A stretch of DNA of 64,000 bases from Onthophagus taurus (GCF_036711975.1 NC_091967.1:4774001-4838000); one strand, 5' to 3'; shown: positions 12,201-22,681, numbered from the stretch's first letter. The notes: generated from the letters alone by a model not told the origin. Numbers and translations are program-made.

Positions 12201-12209
12201 ACTTTTTAA
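288..12209 (+). CDS. Oga: Protein O-GlcNAcase (GH84 with C-terminal acetyltransferase-like domain), 11 exons
   Basis: Removes O-linked N-acetylglucosamine from Ser/Thr of nuclear and cytosolic proteins. My exon model is 288-366, 539-590, 645-1423, 3425-3625, 3922-4493, 4550-4623, 4677-4842, 9924-10098, 11298-11383, 11438-11990 and 12079-12209. All junctions are GT/AG and the phases agree, giving 2868 nt or 955 aa, close to animal OGA length (human about 916). The GH84 domain begins with GVVEGFYGRPW across the exon 1/2 junction. The catalytic Asp pair lies in [10 protein letters not shown] (about residues 134-135), and the substrate-binding [13 protein letters not shown] segment is near 237-250. 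Exons 5-6 encode a low-complexity Thr/Asn/Ser-rich linker. Exons 7-9 encode the helical stalk, and exons 10-11 the GNAT-like domain ending in [14 protein letters not shown]. The start is the first ATG of exon 1. A polyA signal AATAAA lies at 12458-12463. No frameshift is visible, so the gene looks functional despite transposon-filled introns. Bases 1-287 hold the 5' flank/UTR. Confidence -1.
1446..3387. mobile_element. Fold-back (long inverted repeat) element in Oga intron 3
   Basis: The left end (TACAGGGTGATTCATAT) and right end (GTGAATCACCCCCTGTA) are inverted copies flanked by TA. The next 80-100 bases also match in inverted orientation, for example TAGTTGTACCCCTGAGGAG near 1508 against its complement near 3330. 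A second pair of inverted arms lies inside: the AATCCTTTAAAATGAGT block near 2470 and 2580 against ACTCATTTTAAAGGATT near 2785 and 2895. No coding capacity is visible. TA flanks and TACAGGG ends fit a non-autonomous mariner/Tc1-type element, which is an inference. It fills almost the whole 2-kb intron and ends about 37 bases before exon 4. Confidence -1.
3770..3902. repeat. Small inverted repeat just upstream of Oga exon 5
   Basis: Arms of about 31 bases, at 3770-3800 and 3872-3902 (ACGGATATAGGCGATAAAAT and its complement), enclose about 70 bases. The inverted pair sits inside intron 4 and its right arm ends 19 bases before exon 5, over the expected polypyrimidine/branch region. It is probably a small MITE. 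No clean TSD was found. Confidence -1.
5040..6788 (+). pseudogene. Broken hAT transposase (BED zinc finger, ZBED5-like)
   Basis: A BED-type zinc finger is readable at about 5055-5185 (CVICFEI ... RHLNTKHP). The frame is then cut by the palindromic insertion. It resumes at 5467 with [18 protein letters not shown] and continues in shifted frames through the RNase H-like core: [14 protein letters not shown] near 5765, [11 protein letters not shown] near 5965, and [14 protein letters not shown] near 6035. The C-terminal part is at 6121-6788. At least two frameshifts plus stops (after 6078, after 6673) make it inactive. The domain order matches ZBED5/SCAND3-type hAT transposases. Confidence -1.
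5216..5467. mobile_element. Nested palindromic MITE with 5-bp TSD inside the hAT element
   Basis: The insertion starts TGTAGCACATCACGCACTC and ends GAGTGCGTGATGCGCTACA. The 5-bp sequence GTCTT is repeated at 5211-5215 and 5468-5472. Internally it holds two palindromic units (5216-5315 and 5328-5467), the second largely an inverted copy of the first, so the whole can fold into one long hairpin. TGTNR-like ends with a 4-5 bp duplication would fit a Ginger-type relative; that assignment is tentative. It breaks the transposase frame, so it came after the hAT insertion. Confidence -1.
7938..8708. mobile_element. hAT-like MITE with 8-bp TSD nested in the LINE
   Basis: The inverted ends CATTGAGGTCTTATAT (7938) and ATATAAGACCTCAATG (ending 8708) extend imperfectly for about 110 bases. 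They are flanked by an 8-bp repeat, CATTACAC, at 7930-7937 and 8709-8716. No coding potential is seen. Inner hairpin arms around 8325-8350 and 8395-8440 (ACTTGAACTTCAATTGAAGA region) add further secondary structure. The 8-bp duplication suggests mobilisation by a hAT-type transposase. Confidence -1.
8724..9044 (-). pseudogene. C-terminal fragment of LINE ORF2 (RNase H/CCHC-tail region)
   Basis: The minus-strand frame reads [15 protein letters not shown] just upstream (about 9070) and then about 106 residues including [17 protein letters not shown], the zinc-knuckle-like [21 protein letters not shown], and a short tail to the stop. The C-x(n)-C-x-H-x4-C pattern after a TGH motif is typical of the end of R1/LOA/I-group insect LINEs. 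The catalytic reverse transcriptase is absent because the copy is 5'-truncated. It is not a host gene. Confidence -1.
9278..9849. mobile_element. TA-flanked fold-back MITE in Oga intron 7
   Basis: The ends TACAGGGTGTTTCAGG (9278) and CCTGAAACACCCTGTA (ending 9849) are perfect inverted repeats with TA on both sides. Long inner arms also pair: 9470-9570 against 9700-9800 (AAAGTATACTGTCA and its complement). It is non-coding and about 572 bp. It abuts the right end of the outer fold-back and lies about 75 bases upstream of Oga exon 8. Confidence -1.
10099..11297 (+). other. Oga intron 8, no gene or clear element seen
   Basis: This AT-rich intron has short incidental open frames only. No long inverted repeat, TSD or protein similarity was recognised. 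Splice sites are GTATGT at the donor and TTTATTTAG at the acceptor. Confidence -1.
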
Positions 12210-12829
12210 ACAAATTCAATGTTTGTTGTTAGTTTTTCCCCTTTAACTTTGTTCTCTAAGGACTGACTTTTTTCACCACACCCATATTATTATAATATGA
12301 ATTTTATTAATTTCTCTGTTTTTATTTCAATTTTATCCTGATGTTCAGATGTATTGATTGACTTTTTTATTCGATAACAATGAAGGTTTATGTTGCGGTT
12401 CTTAAAGTGTAGCTAATCTAATGTCTATTGAAAAAAAATCAAAAATTATTTAAGAATAATAAAAATTCCTATAAATTGAATTGCCTATTTATTGTTCATT
12501 TACATAAACATAGTTGTTTTGGGTAGTTACAGTAATTTTTTGTTAAACAAATGTAAAACTTATTTATGGTGCGGTATCATTCATGGATTGTAAGTTTGTT
12601 ACTTTTTTGTGAAGATCTAATATCTGTAAAAAAAAAACATATTATTTACCTACATTATTCTAAACTGTTATTATTTCTAAACTGTAGATAAGTATGACAA
12701 TGATATATCAAAAATCAACCTTTCAACAACTAACAAAGACACTTGAAATCATACGAGATTATTCTATATTAACCAATTTGTATCATTCAGAAGAAATGAC
12801 AAAGTGAAATTCATTTTAGCCACAAGGAA

Positions 12830-15800
12830 GATAGAACTAGAAAGATTCGGGTATAGCAGTCTTGAGACCCTTGGCTAAACCAAAATGTTTCTAACTCTAA
12901 GTGTTACTTCTAGTGATAGTGTTGGTATTAGTTCTAGTTTTAGTTGTTATTCAGTACCAGATTGTTATACAGGATGTACAAAAAGTATGGAAAAATGGTT
13001 CTACAGCCTAAACTTAAACTTACATTAAAAAAAGTTTTAAATAAAAGTTACTTGAAACTATTTTCCGCATATCTTGACGTAGAAATAAACGTCACAGGGA
13101 TGGGCGGAGCTTATACTGCCTGCAAACAATTTCGTTGCTAACCACAGTTGCTAAGATAAATCGCCATAAAAATGTCATCTAAAATGTCACTTAGTTTATT
13201 TTATTTTAACACTAATTGAAAAATTGAATATGGGGATTTATCGTTAGCAACACAGTTAGCAACGAAGATGTTTGGAGTCGGTATAAGCTCCGCCCATCAA
13301 TATGACGTCAAGGCTTAGGTTGTCTATTCCATAATGTTACCATAACTTGGTTGTCGCTACGTCAAATCTTTTTTAATAAAAGTTTCAATATCTCGAAAAC
13401 TATGCAGTTTAAAGCATTAAAACCTTATGGCATTTTGCAACACCTTGTCAAAAAGAATCCAAAAACCTTAAAATATACAGGATGTTCCATTTAAAAAACA
13501 CACTCACCATGTCGTAACTCAGAGCCGTCAAGATTTTTATTTTGTTTCTACGCCAAGATATGCGGAAAATAGTTTCAAGTAACTTTTATTTAAAACTTTT
13601 TTTAATTTAAGTTGAAGTTTAACTAAAAACGTTCGGGTTTAGACGTCTTAAGAGACGCATGGCTAAACCAGAATGTTTCTAGCCTTAGGTGTAGTATTAG
13701 TTTCAGTGCTAGTTCTAATTTTAGTGGTTATTCTTACCACTTATTACCACTGCTTAACTAAAAGTAGAACTAACACTAGACCAAGAACTAGAATCATTCG
13801 GGTTTAGTCGTCTTATGAGACGCACGGCTAAACCCGAATGTTTCTAGTTCTTGGTCTAATGTTAGTTCTAATGACAGTGCAAGTGGAAAACTAGAACTAA
13901 CACTGTACCTAGAACTAGAATCATTTGGGTTTAGCCGCACGTCTCAAAAGACGGCTAAACCCAAATAATTCTAGTTTTAGGTATAGTGTTAGTTTTATAT
14001 AGTAACAGTGCTAGTTTTAATTGTTATACAGCGCTAGACTGTTGTATATTTTTATTAAACTAAAAGTGGAACTAACACTAGACCAAGAACTAGAATCACT
14101 CGGCTTTAGCCGTCTTTTGAGACGCACGGCTATACCCGAATGTTTCTAGTTTTTGGTCTAATGTTAGTTCTAGTGACAGTGCAAGTGTAAAACTAGAACT
14201 AACACTATACCTAGAACTAGAATCATTTCAGTTCTAGTTTTACACTAGCACTGTTGCTATGTAGAACTAATACTATACCTAGAGCTAGAATCATTTGGGT
14301 TTAGCCGTCTTTTGAGACGTGCGGCTAAACCCAAATGATTCTAGTTCTAGCTATGGTGTTAGTTCTACATAGTAACAGTGCTAGTGTAAAAATAGAACTA
14401 ACACTATACCTAGAACTATAATCATTTGGGTTTAGCCGTCTTTAAAGACGTGCGGCTAAACCCAAATGATTCTAGTTCTAGGTATGATGTTAGCTTTACA
14501 TAGAGCAGTGTTAGTATAAAACTAGAACTAACACTATACCTAGAACTAGAATCATTTGGGTTTAGCCGTCTTTAAAGACGTGCGGCTAAACCCAAATGAT
14601 TCTAGTTCTAGGTATGGTGTTAGTTTTACATAGTAACAATGTTAGTGTAAAACTAGAACTAACACTAGACCTAGAACTAGAATCATTTCTGTTCTAGTTT
14701 TACACTAGCACTGTTGCTATGTAGAACTAACACTATACCTAGAGCTAGAATCATTTGGGTTTAGCCGTCTTTTGAGACATGCGGCTAAACCCAAATGATT
14801 CTAGTTCTAGCTATGGTGTTAGTTCTACATAGTAACAGTGCTAGTGTAAAAATAGAACTAACACTATACCTAGAACTAGAATCATTTGGGTTTAGCCGTC
14901 TTTAAAGACGTACGGCTAAACACAAACGATTCTAGTTCTATGTATGATGTTTGCTTTACATAGAGTAGTGTTAGTATAAAACTAGAACTAACACTATACC
15001 TAGAACTAGAATCATTTGGGTTTAGCCGTCTTTAAAGACGTGCGGCTAAACCCAAATGATTCTAGTTCTAGGTATGGTGTTAGTTTTACATAGTAACAAT
15101 GTTAGTGTAAAACTAGAACTAACACTAGACCTAGAACTAGAATCATTTCTGTTCTAGTTTTACACTAGCACTGTTGCTATGTAGAACTAACACTATACCT
15201 AGAGCTAGAATCATTTGGGTTTAGCCGTCTTTTGAGACGTGCGGCTAAACCCAAATGATTCTAGTTCTAGGTATGATGTTAGCTTTACATAGAGCAGTGT
15301 TAGTATAAAACTAGAACTAACACTATACCTAGAACTAGAATCATTTGGGTTTAGCCGTCTTTAAAGACGTGCGGCTAAACCCAAATGATTCTAGTTCTAG
15401 GTATGGTGTTAGTTTTACATAGTAACAATGTTAGTGTAAAACTAGAACTAACACTAGACCTAGAACTAGAATCATTTCTGTTCTAGTTTTACACTAGCAC
15501 TGTTGCTATGTAGAACTAACACTATACCTAGAGCTAGAATCATTTGGGTTTAGCCGTCTTTTGAGACATGCGGCTAAACCCAAATGATTCTAGTTCTAGC
15601 TATGGTGTTAGTTCTACATAGTAACAGTGCTAGTGTAAAAATAGAACTAACACTATACCTAGAACTAGAATCATTTGGGTTTAGCCGTCTTTAAAGACGT
15701 GCGGCTAAACCCAAACGATTCTAGTTCTAGGTATGATGTTAGCTTTACATAGAGCAGTGTTAGTATAAAACTAGAACTAACACTATACCTAGAACTAGAA

Positions 15801-16200
15801 TCATTTGGGTTTAGCCGTCTTTAAAGACGTGCGGCTAAACCCAAATGATTCTAGTTCTAGGTATGGTGTTAGTTTTACATAGTAACAATGTTAGTGTAAA
15901 ACTAGAACTAACACTAGACCTAGAACTAGAAACAATCGGGTTTAGCCGTGCGTCTGAAGACTTTCTAGTTCTAGGTCTAGTGTTAGTTCTAGTTTTATTC
16001 GTTATTCAGCGTTAGATTGTTGAATATTTTTATTGAATTAAAAGTAGAACTAACATTAAATCTAGAATTAGAAACATTTTGATTTAGCCATATCAAGAGA
16101 CGCATAGATAAACCAGAATGTTTCTAACCCTAGGTGTAGTTTTAATTTCAGTGCTAGTTCTACTTTTAGTTAGGTTATTCAGCGTTAGATTGTTGTATAT
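12830..16200. repeat. Palindromic satellite array (CTAGAACTAG / GGGTTTAGCCG family)
   Basis: The array is made of blocks of about 130 bp. Each is centred on a near-perfect palindrome of about 75 bp: CCTAGAACTAGAATCATTTG, then GGTTTAGCCGTCTTTAAAGA, then the complementary arm back to CTAGTTCTAGG. A second, shorter inverted pair (AGTTCTAGTTTTACACTAGC and GTAGAACTAACACTATACC) links blocks. From about 14220 a higher-order unit of about 460 bp repeats, with one copy of about 329 bp lacking one block. The first block (12840-12967) is separated from the rest by the 12968-13625 fold-back. The array reaches into the 3' end of the LRRC27-like gene. Another partial copy lies at 63897-64000. Confidence -1.
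12968..13625. repeat. Fold-back element with a second inner inverted repeat
   Basis: The outer arms are about 13008-13087 (AACTTAAACTTACATTAAAA ... CCGCATATCTTGACGTAGAA) and 13545-13622 (its complement). A second inverted pair is nested between them: GGGCGGAGCTTATAC near 13103 against GTATAAGCTCCGCCC near 13288, together with AACGAAGATGTTTG-type arms. Short vestiges of TACAGGATGT-type ends occur at 12970 and 13477. It appears to have inserted into the palindromic satellite, because satellite sequence is found on both sides. It is non-coding. Confidence -1.
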
Positions 16201-17571
16201 TCTTATCGAACGTCCAAAAATAATTACTTGCCTTTCTTATTTCATTTTCCGCTCTTGCAAGTTCATAAGCTCTCATTTCAGCGCCATTATCCGTAGATTC
16301 ACCTTCCTGTTTAAAACATTTTTTGATAATAAATTTATTATAATCAAAAAAAATTAAATTTACCAATGGAACATTGCTTCTTTCCAATTCTTTCCTTTCC
16401 TTAGCTTCTTCATTTTGTGCTTCCAACTCTTTCAATTGAGCCACAAGTTCGCTTATCATCTTAGTCATATCGACGTTTTTGCTAAATCGCCTTCTCTTTC
16501 GCACGATTGTATCAACTTGTTTATATAAATCTTCTCGTTGAATCATCTTATCATAATCAGGATCGGTATCATATGGAACTTCAAGTTTCGGTCGCTCGGT
16601 GTTTCTAATAGGTTCCATATTTTTTTGAAATCTCCACGATTTTAAAGCTTTTAAGTTTCGTTCTTGTTGAAGCAATTGTTCCTGTTGTTCCAAGATCTCT
16701 TTTAATTTTTCCATCCATAAATCTTTAATTTGTTGATCGATCACTCTTTCTTTATTCGGTTTGGCTTTTCTAACATTTAAATACTTATTACTGTTATAAT
16801 AGGCATTACTAACCGACGCTTTCGGACAAAACTTTACCGGTTTCTTTTTAACTCTAAATTCAAGCGGTTCTTCTATCGGAGTAGGTTTAGGTTTCGTTGG
16901 GATTGAGGTTGAAATACTGTTTTTTGGTGATAAACCTTTTACGGTGATTACAGGATTATCATTGCGCATCATTTTAGCTGCCATTGCTGCTTTTCTTAAT
17001 AATTCTTGAATGGTTATTGTTTTTCTGTTTGCAAATCGACGAAGTGGTTGTGAATGATGCGCTGTGGTTGAGGAAGGAAGTGATAACTCCGAAGATGTAT
17101 GTAGATTAGATTTTTGTTCAAATTGCGTTTTTAGATATTCACAAGTCGCTAATGCACCTTTCTCAAGAATTTCTTTGTGGGGATAAACTAAAGGATTTCC
17201 TTGAACTTGAAGCACCAATAAATTTGGACAAAGACCTATTTAATAAGAATAAATAAATTTAATTTATGTGATTAATAAGAAATGTATTTACCCAATTCAT
17301 TTGGTAATCTTTCCAACATGTTATCTTCTAATAATATAGTATCTAAACATTGATGATTAGCAACGCCACTCGGTATTTCTTTCAATCGGTTATTTCTCAA
17401 ATCTAACCAGGTTAATCTGGGTAGCTTTTGAAATATATTTTCTGGAAGATACTCAATGGCATTATTCTCCAAATACAACATTTGCAAATTGCACAATTCT
17501 AATAAATCACGAGGCACTTCGGAAAGATTCCTTTGAGATCCATCGTAGATCACATCAATTTTGGATGCCAT
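16175..17571 (-). CDS. Leucine-rich repeat and coiled-coil protein, LRRC27-like, 3 exons
   Basis: Minus-strand exons are 17571-17292, 17235-16364 and 16306-16175, joined at GT/AG sites in consistent phase (1284 nt, 427 aa). Exon 1 encodes about four leucine-rich repeats, including LQMLYLENNAIEYLPENIF, LTWLDLRNNRLKEIPSGV and LDTILLEDNMLERLPNELG. Exon 2 carries a basic, Gln/Glu-rich region with predicted coiled coil (LKEILEQQEQLLQQERNLKA; ISELVAQLKELEAQNEEAKE). LRR followed by coiled coil at this length resembles animal LRRC27, whose function is poorly known. Intron 2 is only 57 nt, a multiple of three with no stop, so unspliced mRNA would stay in frame. The last 11 or so codons (FDKNIQQSNAE and the TAA stop at 16175-16177) are made of palindromic-satellite sequence, so the native C-terminus may have been replaced. 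Confidence -1.
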
Positions 17572-17920
17572 TTTTTAACACTCCACTTTGACACCTTCTT
17601 TTAATAATTGATTTGATGGGATACCGAGAAGATAGAACTTATTTAAAATTCGATTGCGACATCGTCATGACGACGATATTATAGTGCCATTAATTATACT
17701 TATCGATTTGACGTGGTTATGGTGACTTGCATGTGCTGTGGTGTTCCAACTTTGGGGAGTGTCACAAGAACCAGACAGAAGTTATGGGAAAGTTTACAGT
17801 TTTGCTATGGAAACGATATATTTTTTTTTCTTTATGAAAATTGAAATAAATTCAATGTTATTTTTATATATTTTAAAAGCAGTGAAATAAATAATTTCTA
17901 TAAATCATCAGGAACATCAC

Positions 17921-18099
17921 TGTAGCATGCTGTGCACACGACATGTACAAAACAAAAAGAACGTTACTATATAAAATTATTAATATTATTATCATTCAAA
18001 ATAATAAAATCGATTCTATCAGTCCTGTGAATGTACTTCATATTATTACTTATTAAAATATTAATTTATATTGTGGACACATATATATATATATCCACA
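17921..18099 (+). repeat. 5' LTR
   Basis: 179 bp, TG...CA ends, bordered on the left by ATCAC. It contains a TA microsatellite inside a GTGGACACATATAT...ATCCAC hairpin near its 3' end. It is nearly identical to the copy at 21485-21669. Confidence -1.
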
Positions 18100-18453
18100 A
18101 TTTGGTGACCCCGAAGATTGAACCTGCCCCCGACGAATTTTTTTTTTTTGAACCTACCCCAGCGATTACTTTATACCTGCACCTGAAGATTAGCTTGAAC
18201 CTGCCCCCGACGAAATATTTGAGTCTGCGCTCTACCCATACCCAATAAAGACAAACCCAAGCCATATTACGTCAATTGACAACAAGACGTCAAGTCATTC
18301 CATCAAATTAGAACAAGCGCCAGCCCAGTCCCGCAACCATCAAGATTCCAAACGTTTTGTTTACAGTCGTGTGCTGGTGAGTAAAGTCACTTTTCATTCC
18401 TGTAGGACTAATATTAAGAGGAATCAAAAAATTAATCATATTTTCAACAATTT

Positions 18454-19240
18454 TTGGCATATATCAACATTCTTTTGGCAAATTTACCCACTGAGATCAT
18501 CTCTACCGTGGTAGATCTCATACAGAACCTTCCAGACATAAATGCATATTCTTCACTCAAAAAATTGTTAATCGACAGGTTATCATTGAGTGAAGAAAAA
18601 CGGCTGGACGATGTTCTGTTAGGTTCGCAAATGGGAGATCAAAAACCGTCAGATTTTTATCGAGCGATGTTGACCACGGTTGGTGGTTCTCAGGTGGTTA
18701 GTCCAAATTTGTTATTAAAATTGTGGCAAAGGAGACTACCTCGTGTTGTCTCGGTTGCACTCCTCGCTTCTGGCAAAGAGGACGTTGTGGACATTCTTTC
18801 CATTGCCGACAAGGTGTGGGAATCAATGAATTTGACGTCGACCTCAACACACCTCTCGGAAGTTCAAAAACATCGCACCACAAAAACACCACCACACGAC
18901 GAATTACTAACAACAATCCAAAATCTGACGTTAACGTGTCAAGCACTAGTGACTACCATTACACAACAACAACAACAACAGGACAAAAAATTTGGAAAAT
19001 CAAATAAATTCTTTGACTACCTAACTTCAAAACATACCAACAAATACGTCGAAGAATTGTAATTGTAATTGTTTTCACAATTCTCGAGATAGACATCGTT
19101 CTTCGTCACGTCACTCGCGGAATAGATCTAATTCTACGAGTTATTCGACTATTTTTTGGTATCACCGTAAATTTGGAGACAACGCGGTTAAATGTGGAGG
19201 AACATATTGCAAATTTTATAATTCCATCACCGACAAAAAC
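18454..19240 (+). pseudogene. Degenerate gag of the LTR element
   Basis: The open frame 18454-19062 encodes a capsid-like stretch (LPTEIISTVVDLIQ, LSLSEEKRLDDVLLG, GDQKPSDFYRAM) as in Ty3-type gags of insects. The conserved N-terminal half expected before this is absent and the frame has no ATG at its beginning. After a stop, the tail motif WYHRKFGDNAVKCGG (about 19157) continues in another frame. So gag is N-terminally truncated and interrupted. Confidence -1.
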
Positions 19241-19314
19241 AAAAATTTTCCATCGACATCAAAAAACTAATAAAGGTTTCAAAAGAAAACCAAAATTTTT
19301 CCAAATTCAAAATT

Positions 19315-21416
19315 TTGACAAAAAGTCAACCTCAATTTACGGTAAATTCTGTCAGTTCCCGACTTTTCATTTTTGACAATCAAAATAACCTAAATTTTTT
19401 AATTGACACTGGAGCTGACATTTCGGTTCTACCTCACAAATTATATCCGAAACGTAACCAAGATACCAACTCAAACCTTTCTGCCGCTAATGGTACTACA
19501 ATTACTACATACATGGTAAAAAAATGCTTACAATTTCATTAAATCTAAGAAGGAATTTCCCATTCGTATTTACTATAGCTAATGTTAGTAAACCAATCAT
19601 TAGAAAACCAATTTGTTTTCAATTGGTTCCATTGTCAAAAATACTATTCCAACTCCCAAAATTTTTTCTTTTGAAACCAAATATACAACACTCTTAAAAA
19701 AATTTCCAAAATTAACGTCTACACCGGACTTTACAAAACCAGTTGGACATAACACTCGACACAGAATTGTTACCAACTCACACTTACCGTTTTGTCGTCC
19801 CCGACGTTTAGACGTGCACAAACACAACATCGCAAAGAAAGAATTCGAACAAATGGTGGCATTAGGAATCTGCCGACCCTCTTCTTCTTCTACAGCGTCG
19901 CCTCTTCACATGGTTCCTAAGAAAGATTCCAACGATTGGAGACCATGTAGAGACTACCGACAACTCAACAACATCACAGTTCCAGATCGTTATCCTCTTC
20001 CGCACATTCAAGATTTTAACTTACATTTACACAATTGCAAAATTTTTTCAAAATTAGATCTGGTACGAGCTTATCACCAAATTCCTGTAGAAGAAGACGA
20101 TATTCCTAAAACGGCTATCACTACACCGTTTGGTCTGTTCGAATTCACGAGAATGCCTTTCGGTTTACGTAATGCGGCACAAACCTTTCAAAGATTCATA
20201 AACGAAGTTCTATCTGGCTTAGATTTCCTATTCGTATATCTAGATGATATTCTAGAAGAAGAACATTATCTTCATTTACAACAATTGTTTGAGAGGTTAA
20301 GTTCTTGTAATATTAATATACAACCAACAAAATGTGTTTTTGGAGTTACAGATTTAAATTTCCTAAGTCATCAAATTTCTGCTGAAGGCGTTCGCCCTTC
20401 GCAATCTAAGGTTAATGCCATAACTGAATTTCCAAAACCAACCACACTAAAACAATTACAGCGATTCTTAGGAATGATAAATTTTTATCACAGATTTTTA
20501 CCAAACATCTCAAACATTTTAGCTCCTTTACATCATTTATCAAAAACACTTTATTCACAAAAACTTAAATCAATCACTTCTTGGACACACCATCACGACA
20601 TTTCTTTCACTACAGCCAAAGAACTTTTATCAAAATCCGTCACTCTTGCACACCCATCACCACAAGCAACTCTTTCACTGACGACAGACGCCTCAAGTAA
20701 AGGTATAGGAGCAGTTTTATCACAGACTATAGACAATAAAACACAACCTTGATCAGGGACGACAATTCGAATCAAAACTCTTTTCAAAATTTCACACCTT
20801 TCTAGGAACAAGTCAAATTCATACATCCACCTTCCATCCCCAAAGCAACGGAATTTTAGAAAGGTTTCACCGTTCTTTAAAAACAGCCATAACTGCCAGA
20901 GGTAACACTACGAGGTGGAACAATGATCTTCCCTTGGTTCTCCTAGGCCTCAGATCATCTCTTAAGGAAGACCTAGGTTGTTCATCTGCCGAACTTGTAT
21001 ACGGTCAACCACTTAGGCTTCCAGGAGAATTTTTTGTTAATATTCAACACCCTTTGGAATCTGATCCATTGCTATCTAGTTTACGAGAAACATTCTCTTG
21101 TTTGAAACCAGTAAACACAGTTTTTCATTCCAACCAAAAACCATTTATTCATAAAGATTTATTCATTTCAAAATTTGTTTTTGTCAAAATTAATGGGATT
21201 CAACCCTCTTTAACACCAAGATATGAAGGCCCATTTAAAGTGATAAAAACATTTCCGAAATATTTTGTAATTTTCAAAAATAACAAGGAAGTAGCTGTTA
21301 ACATCAACAACCTTAAACCAGCATTTCTTTTAAAGGAAAATTCAACATGTCACCACAGCGAGGCAATCAATTCTCATAATATAAAAATTCAAAAAAAAGT
21401 TACTTTCAATTTTTAA
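19315..21416 (+). pseudogene. Defective pol of the LTR element (protease, RT, partial RNase H, partial integrase)
   Basis: An aspartic protease motif, LIDTGADISVLP, is at about 19400. A frame change then leads to a reverse transcriptase (19613-20752) with [23 protein letters not shown] and the catalytic FVYLDD (about 20236). RNase H begins at [14 protein letters not shown] (about 20680) but breaks off near 20750. There the sequence jumps to the second half of the integrase core (HPQSNGILERFHRSLK, about 20842) and then a C-terminal region in the frame 20934-21416. RNase H end, integrase zinc domain and first catalytic Asp are lost. The joint looks like one internal deletion. Confidence -1.
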
Positions 21417-21484
21417 ATATGATTTCTTTTTTCTTTAACCACCATATTCCTCTTTTTATTAATCTTTATAGGAGGGGAAGTGGC

Positions 21485-21669
21485 TGTAGCATGCTGTGCA
21501 TACGACATGTACAAAACAAAAAGAACGTTACTATATAAAATTATTAATATTATTAACATTCAAAATAATAAAATCGATTCTATCAGTCCTGTGAATGTAC
21601 TTCATATTATTACTTATTAAAATATTAATTTATATTGTGGACACATATATATATATATATATATCCACA
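21485..21669 (+). repeat. 3' LTR
   Basis: 185 bp, preceded by a polypurine tract and followed by the ATCAC duplication. The length difference from the 5' LTR comes from extra TA units. High LTR similarity implies a fairly recent insertion. Confidence -1.
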
Positions 21670-21726
21670 ATCACATTTCGTTTCAAAGACACAAAAAGAT
21701 GAAGCGAAGGGCGATGTAACATTTAA

Positions 21727-22681
21727 CCCTTTGTGTCCCGACGATACTTTAAAGTACCCGTAATTTTAAACTGTAGTTATCTATTCGGCGCATTTAGAGC
21801 TGTCGGTACTTTCTACTGTACAAGTAGTTGTTTCAACATTTTTTTTCTTAATATTTTTCAAATCCAACCCAACAATTATTATACATCATTTTAAAGAGAA
21901 AGCTTTGAGCTTTAATTTAAAATAAGTTTCATTCCTTAATTTCAATAAATACGGCTTACAGGAATTTTTAAATTAGCATATTTTTAACATTTTTAGGTTA
22001 TTCGAAAATGTAAGTTTTATTTCAACTTTTTTTTTCTCTATATTTTTCCAATCCATCCCAACAATTATTATACATCATTTTAAAGAGAAAGCTTTGAGCG
22101 TTAATTTAAAATAAGTTTCATTCCTTAATTTCAATAAATACGGCTTCCAGGAGTTTTTAAATTAGCATCTTTTTTGGCACTCTTAGGTTATACGAAAATG
22201 TAAGTTTTGTTTCAACATGTTTTTTGTCAATATTTTTCCAATCCAACCCAACAATTATTATACATCATTTTAAAAAGAAAGCTTTGAGCTTTAATTTAGA
22301 ATAAGTCTTATTCTTTAATTTCAATAAATACGGCTTCCAGGAATTTTTAAATTAGCATCTTTTTTGACACTTTTAGGTTATACGAAAATGTTAGTTTTAA
22401 CTCAATACTCTTTTTCTCAATATTTTTTTAATTCAACCCATCGATTGTTATACCTCGATTTAAACAGAAAGCTTCAAGCTTCAATTTAAAATAAGTTTTA
22501 TTTCTTAATTTCAATAAACACGGTTTCCAGGAATTTTTGAATTAGCGTCTTTTTAGGGGATTGCATATTTTGCTAAAATTTTATTGCAAAGGCCTTTACT
22601 GAGTGTATTTTGATAGCGTTTTAATTCTGTCTGATTCTGTCACAAAGTTTCAAAATGTTTGACTTCTTGGGACACAAAGGG
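21727..22681 (+). mobile_element. piggyBac-like MITE, copy 1, with internal 190-bp tandem repeats
   Basis: It is flanked by TTAA on both sides (21723-21726 and 22682-22685). The ends are CCCTTTGTGTCCCGACG and CTTGGGACACAAAGGG, a 13-bp perfect inverted repeat. TTAA targets with CCC...GGG ends fit piggyBac-type mobilisation. Between the ends lie about four copies of a unit of about 188-190 bp (CATTTTAAAGAGAAAGCTTT at about 21889, 22077 and 22267). A subterminal palindrome TACTTTAAAGTA lies near the left end. No gene is present. Confidence -1.

Larger units (their letters stand above)
17921..21669 (+). mobile_element. Ty3-type LTR retrotransposon, internally deleted, TSD ATCAC
   Basis: The LTRs at 17921-18099 and 21485-21669 begin TGTAGCATGC, end ATATCCACA and differ by only a few substitutions and a TA-repeat length change. 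The 5-bp duplication ATCAC is at 17916-17920 and 21670-21674. A primer-binding-site-like TGGTGACCCCGAAG starts at 18103, and a purine tract (AGGAGGGGAAGTGG) precedes the 3' LTR. The order is gag, protease, reverse transcriptase, RNase H start, integrase end. Parts of gag, RNase H and integrase are missing, so the copy is not autonomous. It lies about 350 bp upstream of the LRRC27-like start codon. Confidence -1.
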
